Of a DNA stretch of 64,000 nt, positions 38,934 through 46,476 are shown piece by piece; position 1 is the stretch's first letter, and the number at the start of each line of letters is the position of its first letter. The stretch comes from Streptomyces sp. MUM 178J (lineage in GTDB: Bacteria > Actinomycetota > Actinomycetes > Streptomycetales > Streptomycetaceae), in assembly GCF_022414575.1 (NCBI RefSeq), contig NZ_JADWYQ010000004.1, positions 211,921 to 275,920 on the forward strand, given 5' to 3'. The notes beneath the pieces are model-generated. The model worked only from the letters and a program-made list of their open reading frames with translations. It did no database searches and was not told the origin of the DNA. Position numbers and translations under genes: made by a program.

Positions 38934-39497
38934 ATGCCCTGGGACGAGGAAGCAGCCCGCCGGCACGTCGTCAGGACCGAGCAGCAGCTCGCCGCCCTGG
39001 ACTCCCTCCCGGACCATGCGGCGGCCGCCCGTGCCCGCGAGGCCGTGCAGGCGCTGGTGGACCTGTACGGAGAGTGCCTTGCGAGGATCACGGCACAGCT
39101 CGGCGAGGCGGACGGGCAGGCGGTCCGTCGGCTGGCCGGCGACCCGCTCGTCGGCCATCTGCTCCTGGTGCACGACCTCCACCCCGACCCGGTCACCAGC
39201 CGCATCGGGGCCGTACTCGCCGAACTGCGGCCGGCGCTCGGCGGCGGCGAGGCCGAACTCCTCGCCGTCGAAGGGCCGGTGGCACGGCTCCGGCTCACCG
39301 AGGGCGGCGCTTCGGGCGGCTGCGGCTGCTCCCCGGACGGGCGGCCCGACGACATGGTGCGGGACGCGGTCCTGGGGCGCGCCCCGGAGATCGAACAGGT
39401 CGAGATCGAGACCGTGCGGGCCGCCGCTCCGCAGGCCGTGATCCCCGTCGCCGACCTCTTCCGCGGTCCCGCCCTCGCAGTGCGGGAGGCGGGGTGA
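38934..39497 (+). CDS. NifU-like protein of the hydrogenase locus
   Basis: 187-aa protein: an N-terminal helical region (1 to about 85), then a NifU-C-like domain with GGASGGCGCSPDG near residue 125-135 and VEIETV toward the end. It may help deliver iron-sulfur clusters to the small subunit. The true NifU CxxC is changed to a C-G-C arrangement. It starts 12 bp after the large subunit gene and its stop overlaps the next start. Confidence 0.78.
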   Translation: MPWDEEAARRHVVRTEQQLAALDSLPDHAAAARAREAVQALVDLYGECLARITAQLGEADGQAVRRLAGDPLVGHLLLVHDLHPDPVTSRIGAVLAELRPALGGGEAELLAVEGPVARLRLTEGGASGGCGCSPDGRPDDMVRDAVLGRAPEIEQVEIETVRAAAPQAVIPVADLFRGPALAVREAG

Positions 39498-40216
39498 CCA
39501 CGCCCCGGGCCTTCGCGGCCCCCCGGCTGCGCCGACTGGCGGCCCGCGCGGGCCCGTCCCCCGGCGGCGCCTCGCACAGAACGCACGAAGTGTGCGACCT
39601 GTGCGCCCAGCCGATCCCACCGGACCACCGGCACCTGCTCGAGGCAGGCAGCGGCGACATCGCCTGCGGCTGCCCCGCCTGCGCACTGCTGTTCGATCGC
39701 GCGGACGCCGAAGGGGCCCGCTACCGGCTGGTCCCGGACACCCGCAGACGGCTGGACGGACGCGTCATCGACGACGCGACCTGGGCCGGTCTCGGCATCC
39801 CCGTCGGCCTGGCCTTCTTCACCCGGCCCTCGGGCTCCGACGCGGTGCACGCCGCGTACCCCAGCCCGCTGGGCCTGATGCGCTCCGTCGTCGCCCCGGA
39901 GAGCTGGGCCTCAGCCGAGGCCGCCTGCCCCGCCCTGGCCGCCATGACCCCCGATGTGGAGGCCCTGCTGGTCAACCGGGTGCACTCAGAGCCCCGGCAC
40001 TGGCTCGTCCCCCTGGACGACTGCTACCGCCTCGCGGCGCTGGTGCGCGCACACTGGAAGGGACTGGGCGGGGGAGACGAGGTCTGGCAGCAGGTCGACG
40101 GATTCTTCCAGGCACTCACACCAGGCCCCGCCGCGCGCGGCGCGGGCCATACCGGCCCCGCATCCGGCGAGGGCCCCGCACACGACACCCAGGAGGCGTC
40201 ATGGGCATCACCGTAG
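39494..40216 (+). CDS. DUF5947-like hydrogenase-associated protein
   Basis: 240-aa protein of unknown function. It has a zinc-ribbon-like beginning (CDLC near residue 34, then CGCPAC near 56) and later two conserved-looking blocks, PVGLAFF and YPSPLG. It resembles the DUF5947 proteins that accompany actinobacterial group 1h hydrogenases. GTG start, overlapping the NifU-like stop. The C-terminal tail (after about 215) is low-complexity and overlaps the next gene by 16 nt. It may be a metallo-chaperone or electron-transfer partner. Confidence 0.7.
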   Translation: MTTPRAFAAPRLRRLAARAGPSPGGASHRTHEVCDLCAQPIPPDHRHLLEAGSGDIACGCPACALLFDRADAEGARYRLVPDTRRRLDGRVIDDATWAGLGIPVGLAFFTRPSGSDAVHAAYPSPLGLMRSVVAPESWASAEAACPALAAMTPDVEALLVNRVHSEPRHWLVPLDDCYRLAALVRAHWKGLGGGDEVWQQVDGFFQALTPGPAARGAGHTGPASGEGPAHDTQEASWASP

Positions 40217-40407
40217 GCAAGCCCGACGTCCGCGTGGACAAGGCGGCACACGTCCCCGGCGTCCGCCGGGGCAACCATCAGGGACTCGGCAAACACCAGC
40301 CGGGACACCGGCGCGACGACACCTCCACCGCACGCCGCTCGACCGGCATCAACGCCAGGCGCCACGACCCGATCATGCCCGACATGCCGAACCTGTCGCC
40401 CGCATGA
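40201..40407 (+). CDS. Small basic His-rich protein, hydrogenase locus
   Basis: 68-aa hydrophilic protein rich in Arg, His, Gly and Asp, without a membrane segment. It ends PDMPNLSPA, sharing the PDMP-x-L block with the C-terminus of HypX (PDMPEL). It starts 16 nt before the end of the preceding gene, and its stop overlaps the next ATG. It lies between two locus-specific genes, so it is probably a real component, perhaps a small assembly factor; no function is known to me. Confidence 0.7.
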   Translation: MGITVGKPDVRVDKAAHVPGVRRGNHQGLGKHQPGHRRDDTSTARRSTGINARRHDPIMPDMPNLSPA

Positions 40408-41120
40408 CGGCCGCCGCCCAGCAGGCGACCGGGCCCCTCGGGGCCGACGGCGGCGCGACCGCCCCGGCGCCCGAACTGACCTTCGCCGTCACCGGGGTCG
40501 AGCCGGAGCGCCACGCCGCCGTTCCCACCCTGCGCTTCACACTGCGGACGGCCCGCAGCGGCGGCGGGCCCGTCAGGGCCGTGGCGCTCACGGTCGCCGT
40601 CCGCATCGAGGTGACCCGCCGCGCCCACGACCCCGTCGCCTGCCGGGCGCTGACCGAACTGTTCGGACAGCCGGAGGAGTGGGGCCGGACCATGCGGCCG
40701 CTGCTGTGGACTCAGGCCGCGGTACAGGTGCCGCCGTTCGACGAGCAGACCTCCGTACCGCTGCTGGTGCCGTGCGCCACCGACGCCGAACTGGCCGTGA
40801 CCAAGTATCTGCGCGCCGCCGGGGACGGCGAGGTGCCGCTCGGCTTCCTCTTCAACGGCACGGTCTTCTACCAGGCCCCCGGCCCAGTGCCGGCGCCCGG
40901 CATGCTGCGCACCGCGCACATCCCCTGGTCCGCCGAGGCGTCCTGCCGGCTGCCCGCAGGGCTCTGGCCCCGGCTCGTCGAGCGGTACCACGGGACGGAC
41001 CCCTGGCTGCGGCTGCCCCGGGAGACCTGTGACCGGCTGGACGCCTACCGCGCACACCACGCACTGGGCAGCACCGACGACGCGGTGCGCGCCCTGCTCG
41101 ACCGATCGGGAGCACCATGA
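40404..41120 (+). CDS. DUF6084-like hydrogenase-associated protein
   Basis: 238-aa soluble protein with a beta-rich N-terminal half (alternating strands to about residue 140) and a C-terminal half containing YHGTDPWLRLPRET. It resembles the DUF6084 family. No metal motif or active site is visible. ATGA overlaps at both ends place it in the hydrogenase operon; a structural or assembly role is likely but unproven. Confidence 0.65.
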   Translation: MTAAAQQATGPLGADGGATAPAPELTFAVTGVEPERHAAVPTLRFTLRTARSGGGPVRAVALTVAVRIEVTRRAHDPVACRALTELFGQPEEWGRTMRPLLWTQAAVQVPPFDEQTSVPLLVPCATDAELAVTKYLRAAGDGEVPLGFLFNGTVFYQAPGPVPAPGMLRTAHIPWSAEASCRLPAGLWPRLVERYHGTDPWLRLPRETCDRLDAYRAHHALGSTDDAVRALLDRSGAP

Positions 41121-42187
41121 ACGACCCGGCAGTGCCCACCGCCGTCGACGCCATCGCCCGCACCTGCCTGTACGAGGGCTATCTGCTGTGGCCCTACCGC
41201 AGGTCCGCGCTGAAGAACGCCAAACGCTGGACGTTCGGCGGGGTCTTCCCCCGGGGGGACTGCGCCGAGACGCTCGGCGAACGGGACGGCGTCACCGCCC
41301 AGGTGCTCCTGGAGCACGTCCGCCCGCCGTACGAGGTGACGGTGCGTCTGAGGTTTCTGCACGTCGTGGACCGCACGGTCTGGCGGGAAGGCCCCGAGGG
41401 GCCCGAACGGGCAGACGCGCTCACCGTCGCCGGCGAGCGCCATGTGACCTGGCAGGAGGCGACCGAGCGGGACGTCCTGCTCGCACTCTCCGTGCCCGGC
41501 GACGGCCCGCGCACCACGTCCTTCGACATCCCCGAGGGCTCCGACACCGAGCCCCTCGCCGACACCCGGGGACGGCGGGCGGGCAGCGTCGTCCACAGCT
41601 GGCGGCGGCTGACGGGCACGCTCACGGCCGACAGCGAGCCCCTCGCGCCCGGCGTGGACCGGCTGACCGTCCGCGTGGTGAACACCTCGGACTGCCCGCC
41701 GCCCCGACCCGGAGACCGGCACGCCCGGGAGCGCGCCGCCGGCAGCGCCTTCGCCTCCACACATCTGATCCTGCACAGCGACCAGGGCCGGTTCGTCTCC
41801 CAGCTGGACCCTCCGGAGGAACTCCGTCAGACCGCCGCGGCCTGCGTCAACGACGGCGTCTGGCCGGTCCTCGCGGGGGAGCCGGGCGGCGCCGACGGCC
41901 GACGGGCGCACACCGTACTCGCCTCCCCCATCACGCTGTACGACTTCCCCGCAGTGGCCCCGGAGAGCCCCGGCGACCTCTTCGACGGCACGGAGATCGA
42001 CCAGCTGCTCGTCCTGAGCGTGCTCAGCATGACCGAGGAGGAGCAGGCCGAGGCCCGCGCCTGCGACCCCCGGGCCCGCGAGATCCTCGACCGCTGCGCC
42101 GGACTCGGCCTGGACGAGCTGGCCCGGTTGCACGGCGCGATCCGGGAGTTCCGCCCCGCGGCCCCGCAGCCGAGGGAGGACGCGTGA
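41117..42187 (+). CDS. Conserved hydrogenase-associated protein of unknown function
   Basis: 356-aa soluble protein beginning with a short helical region (VDAIARTCLYEGYLLWPYR), then a long beta-rich domain (HVTWQEATERDV, VVNTSDCPPP) and a C-terminal helical segment with MTEEEQAEARACDPRAREIL. I recognise no enzyme motif. It is translationally coupled on both sides. Its neighbours suggest it belongs to the actinobacterial group 1h accessory set. Confidence 0.65.
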   Translation: MNDPAVPTAVDAIARTCLYEGYLLWPYRRSALKNAKRWTFGGVFPRGDCAETLGERDGVTAQVLLEHVRPPYEVTVRLRFLHVVDRTVWREGPEGPERADALTVAGERHVTWQEATERDVLLALSVPGDGPRTTSFDIPEGSDTEPLADTRGRRAGSVVHSWRRLTGTLTADSEPLAPGVDRLTVRVVNTSDCPPPRPGDRHARERAAGSAFASTHLILHSDQGRFVSQLDPPEELRQTAAACVNDGVWPVLAGEPGGADGRRAHTVLASPITLYDFPAVAPESPGDLFDGTEIDQLLVLSVLSMTEEEQAEARACDPRAREILDRCAGLGLDELARLHGAIREFRPAAPQPREDA

Positions 42188-42987
42188 GCGACCGGCCGCG
42201 GACGGTGCTCGTGGACGGCGTCCCCGTCGGACGGGGCAGCCGTGTCCGGCTGAGGCCGTCCCGCAGGGCCGACATCCTCGATCTGGCGCTCACCGGCCGG
42301 GAGGCCGAGGTCGACGCGATCGAGGAGGACCTCGAGGGACAGCTCCACCTGGCCGTGCTCGTCCGGGACGACCCCGGCCGCGACCTGGGGGCGAGCGGCA
42401 AGATCGGCCACCGCTTCTTCTTCACACCGGAGGAGGTGGAGCCGTTGGAGCCCCGCGGCGGCGGCGCGCCCCCTCGGGTGCTGGTCGCGGGCATCGGCAA
42501 CATGTTCCTCGCCGACGACGGCTTCGGCCCCGAGGTCGTCGCCGCGCTCCGGGAGCGGCCGACTCCGCCCGGCGTGCACCTCGTGGACTTCGGCATCCGG
42601 GGGATGGACCTGGCCTACCGGCTGCTCGACGGCTACTCCGCCGCACTGCTCGTGGACGCGGCCCCGCGCGGGGAGCGGCCCGGCACGCTCAGCGTCATCG
42701 AGCCCGACCTCCCGCCGGAGACCGCCATGCCGGAGGCCCACGCCATGGACCCGGTCCGGGTGCTCGCCCTGGCCCGGAGGCTGGGCGACGGCACGCTGCC
42801 ACGCGTCCTGGTCCTCGGCTGCGAACCCGAGGTGCGCATGACGGGCGAGGAACCCGATGTCGTCGTCGGTCTGAGCGTCCCCGTGACGGAGGCCGTGTCA
42901 CGGGCCGTGCCGCTCGTCGAGTCCCTCGTCGCCGAACTGCTTGAACAGACATCCGTCCCCGACGCAGGAAAGGCAGCAGCCCCATGA
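42184..42987 (+). CDS. Hydrogenase maturation protease with extra N-terminal domain
   Basis: 267-aa protein. The C-terminal part (from about residue 97) is a HycI/HybD-type endopeptidase: GIGNMFLADDGFGPEVV with the nickel-sensing Asp, then LVDFGIRG. It would cut the tail of the large subunit after His574. The first 95 residues are an additional small beta-rich domain (VLVDGVPVGRGSRVRLRP..., ending HRFFFTPEEVEPLE), not part of ordinary proteases. GTG start overlapping the previous stop. Confidence 0.85.
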   Translation: MSDRPRTVLVDGVPVGRGSRVRLRPSRRADILDLALTGREAEVDAIEEDLEGQLHLAVLVRDDPGRDLGASGKIGHRFFFTPEEVEPLEPRGGGAPPRVLVAGIGNMFLADDGFGPEVVAALRERPTPPGVHLVDFGIRGMDLAYRLLDGYSAALLVDAAPRGERPGTLSVIEPDLPPETAMPEAHAMDPVRVLALARRLGDGTLPRVLVLGCEPEVRMTGEEPDVVVGLSVPVTEAVSRAVPLVESLVAELLEQTSVPDAGKAAAP

Positions 42988-43115
42988 AGAACGGCATCTT
43001 CATCCCCGCCTCCGTCGTCCGCCTCGCCGTCGGCGCCCTGGCGGTCGCGGTGACCGCCATCGTCGTCGCGGAACTGCCCGAGGCGTGGCGCTACTACAAG
43101 ATGGAGACGATGTGA
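42984..43115 (+). CDS. 43-aa single-pass membrane peptide, hydrogenase locus
   Basis: A short gene reading MKNGIFIPASVVRLAVG, then a hydrophobic helix (about residues 9-31) and the tail LPEAWRYYKMETM. Its ATG overlaps the protease stop (ATGA), and a strong terminator follows 5 bp after its stop, so it is the last gene of the hydrogenase operon. It could anchor the cytoplasmic hydrogenase to the membrane or quinone pool. It resembles small DUF6893-type proteins, but I am not certain of the family. Confidence 0.72.
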   Translation: MKNGIFIPASVVRLAVGALAVAVTAIVVAELPEAWRYYKMETM

Positions 43116-43119
43116 CCGA

Positions 43120-43160
43120 GCAGGGGCCCGGACGCCCGCGGAGGGCGCCCGGGCCCCTGC
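43120..43160. terminator. Strong hairpin terminator at the right end of the hydrogenase island
   Basis: A long, nearly continuous stem (GCAGGGGCCCGG at 43120-43131 pairs with 43149-43160, with an inner CGCCC/GGGCG helix). It also lies beyond the end of the minus-strand FAD monooxygenase gene. Confidence 0.88.
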
Positions 43161-43178
43161 CCGTGCCATGACGCGGTG

Positions 43179-44771
43179 TCAGGCCGTACGGGACAGCAGG
43201 GCCTTCACCGCCGCCGTAAGGTCCGCCTTGGGGTCGGCGGACGCGCCCGCGGAACGCCAGGCGACGAAGCCGTCGGGACGGATGAGCGCCGCGCCGTCGG
43301 ATTCCAGGCCGTACGCCTTGGCGAAGGCGTCGCCCGCGTACTCGGCGTCCGGGCCGCCGATGCGGTGGGCGCGCAGCGTGACCCCCAGCTCCTCGGCGAC
43401 GGCCGCGGCCGCGGCCGCCCACGCCTGGCCGCCCCCGGGGGTGACCACGACCGGTGCGCGTCCGTACAGGTCGAGCACGGAGACCGTCTTGCCGGAGTGC
43501 TCCAGCTCCACATGCGGGGCGCGGGTGCCCGGCTCGCCGCTCAGATGCTGCGGGGGGACCGGCGGGCCGTCGCTGTAGCGGTAGCCGAAGACCGTGGTCC
43601 CGTACGCCTCCGCGGCGTCCTGGCCGTCCGCCTCGTCGCCGGTGCGCTCCTGCATCATGCCCAGCGCCTGCTGAAGCGTCATCCAGGCCACCGGGTGCCG
43701 CTCGGCCTGGTAGGTGTCGAGCAGCTCCTCGCCCGCCTCGCCGTCCAGCACCGCGGCCAGCTTCCAGGCCAGGTTCGAGGCGTCCTGGATGCCCAGGCTT
43801 GCGCCGAACCCGCCGGTCGGCGGCACCAGATGGGCCGCGTCGCCGACCAGGAACACCCGGCCCCTGCGGTACTCGCGGGCCACCTGCGCGCCGATGACAA
43901 AGCTCAGCCACTGCGCCCCGCCGGCCGGCAGCTGCGGAATGATCCCGACCTTCAGCTCGGGGTCGCCGATGGCGGCCCGCACCAGCCCGACGGCCTTCTC
44001 CTCGGTCATGTCGTCGAGCGACTCGCCCGGCGGCATGCCGGTGGCGAAGATCCACCTCCGCTGCCCGTCGTGCGCGAACAGGATCGTGGACGGCGCGGGC
44101 TTGTCGAGGTAGCAGACGCCGACCGGACGCCCCCTGGCCGCCTTCGACAGATCGGCCTCGAACAGCACGGACACGGTCGTGGCGAACTCGCCCGGCCCGT
44201 CCGCCTCGATGCCGAGTGTGGAGCGGATCGGACTGCGGCTGCCGTCCGCCGCCACCAGGTACTTGGCGCGCACGGTGCGCTCCGCGCCGGTGACGGTGTC
44301 CTTCAGCAACGCGACGACCCCGTTGTCATCCTGCTCGAAGGAGACCAGCTCGGTGGAGAACGCCAGCTCGGCGCCCAGCTCCCCGGCCCGCTCGCGCAGC
44401 AGATGCTCCAGCCGGTCCTGGTCGATCGGCGCCCACTCGCACGGGCTGACCGAACCGCTGGGGTCGGGCTGGTCGGTCGGGCCGCTGAAGATCTCCGGGC
44501 CCGCCAGGGTCTCGGCGCGGATCATCAGCAGCTTGCTGAAGTCCGTGGCCAGCGACGCCTCGGACCATACCCGGCCCTCCAGACCCACCTGGCGGTACAA
44601 CTCGACGGTACGCGGGTTGACGCCGCGCGAACGCGGATGGCTCAGGGTGTCCGGATGGCGCTCCACCACCAGCGAGCGCACCCCGTGCCAGCCGAGGAAC
44701 ACCGCCGTCGACAGCCCGGTCACCGCCCCTCCGACGACGAGGACCGGAACCTCCTGATCGGTCGTGCTCAT
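43179..44771 (-). CDS. FAD-dependent aromatic hydroxylase (PgaE/RdmE type)
   Basis: 530-aa flavoprotein: FAD loop VVGGAVTGLSTAVFLGWHG near residue 11, GADGSRS-like AADGSRSPIRS near 162, GDAAHLVPPTGGFGASLGIQDASNL near 300, and a C-terminal thioredoxin-like domain (about 410-530) as in angucycline and pentangular hydroxylases. It hydroxylates or opens polyketide rings. The ATG at 44771 has AGGAAAGGA upstream. It is co-oriented with the adjacent methyltransferase. The paralogue at 46477 has the same architecture. Confidence 0.9.
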   Translation of the reverse strand: MSTTDQEVPVLVVGGAVTGLSTAVFLGWHGVRSLVVERHPDTLSHPRSRGVNPRTVELYRQVGLEGRVWSEASLATDFSKLLMIRAETLAGPEIFSGPTDQPDPSGSVSPCEWAPIDQDRLEHLLRERAGELGAELAFSTELVSFEQDDNGVVALLKDTVTGAERTVRAKYLVAADGSRSPIRSTLGIEADGPGEFATTVSVLFEADLSKAARGRPVGVCYLDKPAPSTILFAHDGQRRWIFATGMPPGESLDDMTEEKAVGLVRAAIGDPELKVGIIPQLPAGGAQWLSFVIGAQVAREYRRGRVFLVGDAAHLVPPTGGFGASLGIQDASNLAWKLAAVLDGEAGEELLDTYQAERHPVAWMTLQQALGMMQERTGDEADGQDAAEAYGTTVFGYRYSDGPPVPPQHLSGEPGTRAPHVELEHSGKTVSVLDLYGRAPVVVTPGGGQAWAAAAAAVAEELGVTLRAHRIGGPDAEYAGDAFAKAYGLESDGAALIRPDGFVAWRSAGASADPKADLTAAVKALLSRTA

Positions 44772-44811
44772 AAAGCGGAATCCTTTCCTCGAAAGTCGTC
44801 CGGTCAGGCGG

Positions 44812-45831
44812 TCAGGCGGCCTTGCGGCAGATGACGACCGTGTCGTAGTCACTGAGCGGGGCGACCTCGGTGGAGACAAAGCCGGCCTTCTTCGCATGCT
44901 CCAGCAGCTCGGAGGTCGGGTACTCGGAGCCGCCGTCGGTGACCAGCAGCATGTCGAGGCTGATGACCAGGTTCTCCACGTGGTCGGGCTCGTCGTCCAG
45001 CATCCGGTCGTAGACGATCAGCGCGCCGCCGGGGTTGACCGCGTCAAACGCCTTGGCGACCAGTTCGCCGCGCTGCTCGCGGTCCCAGTCGTGCAGCACA
45101 TGGCCCATCGTCACCACGTCCGCCTTCACCGGCAGCGGTTCGGTGAAGAAACTGCCGCCGTGGAAGTGGACCTTCCCGGTCAGTCCGTAGCTCTCCACGT
45201 GCTCGTCGAACAGCGGCTCCATGGGCGGCAGGTCGAAGACATGGCCCTCCAGATGCGGCTGGTTCCTGACGATGATCGAGCAGAGATTGCCGCGGGCGCC
45301 GCCGACGTCCAGCACGGACTTCGAGTTCGACCAGTCGAACTTGCCGACCAGCTCCGGCCCGACGACATGGGTCAGCGCGTCCATCATATGGACGAACTGC
45401 TTGAGGATGTGCGGGTTCTTGACGACCTCGTCGAAGTGCGATCCCGACTGCTGCTCACCGGTGCGCAGCGCCTCGCCGAGCCGCCCCCAGGCCGGGTACA
45501 GATTGCGGTTGGAGCGCTCCAGGAACCCGCCGACCCAGGTGCGCTCGCCGCGCACCAGATAGGTGTCCGCGCCCGGGGCGTTGCGGAACCGCCCGCCGTC
45601 CGCGCGCTCCAGCAGTCCGAGCGCCGTCAGCAGATTGAGCCAGTCGCCCAGGCCCCGCCCGTGCAGTTTCAGCTCGGTGCGGATCTCCTCCTGGGTGGCG
45701 GGGCCCTTCTTGTGCAGAGTGGTGAACAGATCCAGTTCCACTGCCGTGAGCAGCGCCTTGGCGTCGCAGAACGCGTTGCTCAGCCGGATGATTCCGGCCG
45801 GCGTGCTGACATCCGGGCTGGTGTGCGTCAT
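44812..45831 (-). CDS. SAM-dependent O-methyltransferase (second)
   Basis: 339-aa homologue of the 25224 and 48113 enzymes: winged-helix N-domain, LYPAWGRLGEALRTG segment, SAM loop LDVGGARGNLCS near residue 172 and GHVLHDWD near 242, where a base may lie. GGAAGGAG ribosome site before ATG 45831. It lies upstream of the FAD hydroxylase on the minus strand, probably one transcript. The target hydroxyl is unknown. Confidence 0.88.
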   Translation of the reverse strand: MTHTSPDVSTPAGIIRLSNAFCDAKALLTAVELDLFTTLHKKGPATQEEIRTELKLHGRGLGDWLNLLTALGLLERADGGRFRNAPGADTYLVRGERTWVGGFLERSNRNLYPAWGRLGEALRTGEQQSGSHFDEVVKNPHILKQFVHMMDALTHVVGPELVGKFDWSNSKSVLDVGGARGNLCSIIVRNQPHLEGHVFDLPPMEPLFDEHVESYGLTGKVHFHGGSFFTEPLPVKADVVTMGHVLHDWDREQRGELVAKAFDAVNPGGALIVYDRMLDDEPDHVENLVISLDMLLVTDGGSEYPTSELLEHAKKAGFVSTEVAPLSDYDTVVICRKAA

Positions 45832-46000
45832 GCGCAGGGCTCCTTCCGACACGGCGCATGGCCTGGTGCCAGGCCGCTGGCCGGAGAATCCACGGCGCGG
45901 GTTGAGGTCGCCTAGAGGGGTGCTGGTGACGGGCGGCGGCCTGCACTCGCGTTGCTGCACCCGCGTTGCCGCGCTCGCTCCCGCGCGCGAGCATCCGTAC

Positions 46001-46390
46001 ATGGGCCGCACCACTGCCGTCGTCAACCTCAAGGGCCATCGCGACGACCCCGCGTACTCCGACGTGGTCTACGTCGGCCGCGCCATGCACCGCGGCGGCT
46101 GGCACCTCGACGCTTCCCCGCTGGCCTGCCCGTACCGCCCCGGCCCCGACGGCACCCGCGACGAGGTCGTGGCCCTCTACCGCGCCCACCTCCTCGCCCG
46201 CCCCGACCTCCTCGCCCTGCTGCCCGCCCTTCGCGGCCGGCGGCTGGGGTGCTGGTGCGCGCCGCTGCGCTGCCATGCGGAGGTGATCGCGGAGCTCGCG
46301 GACAATCCTCCGGCCCCGCCGGTGGCCGAGGCACGGGGGTCCGGGGGCGGGGCCCCCGGAGAGACAGCGCCGCCCCCGCCGCAGCTGTAG
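46001..46390 (+). CDS. DUF4326 protein
   Basis: 129-aa protein with the DUF4326 pattern: VVYVGRAMHRGGWHL-like start, DEVVALYRAHL in the middle and the cysteine block LGCWCAPLRCHAEV near residue 90-103. The last 25 residues are low-complexity Ala/Pro/Gly. The function of the family is unknown to me; it is often found in phages and actinomycetes. It is out of theme for the cluster, and no good ribosome-binding site was seen. Confidence 0.65.
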   Translation: MGRTTAVVNLKGHRDDPAYSDVVYVGRAMHRGGWHLDASPLACPYRPGPDGTRDEVVALYRAHLLARPDLLALLPALRGRRLGCWCAPLRCHAEVIAELADNPPAPPVAEARGSGGGAPGETAPPPPQL

Positions 46391-46476
46391 CCGCTTTCAA
46401 GTCGCCGGGGCTACCCATCAGGGGTGCCGTGGACGGAGTCCCCGGCGGAAGCCCAGCTTGCCCAGAGGGGATATGC

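Noticed and set aside
35883..39686. Very long open frame (over 1200 codons) on the minus strand
   Set aside because: It lies antisense to hypX and the two hydrogenase subunits, has a low-complexity Gly/Val/Asp/Arg composition typical of the reverse strand of GC-rich genes, and has no family motif.
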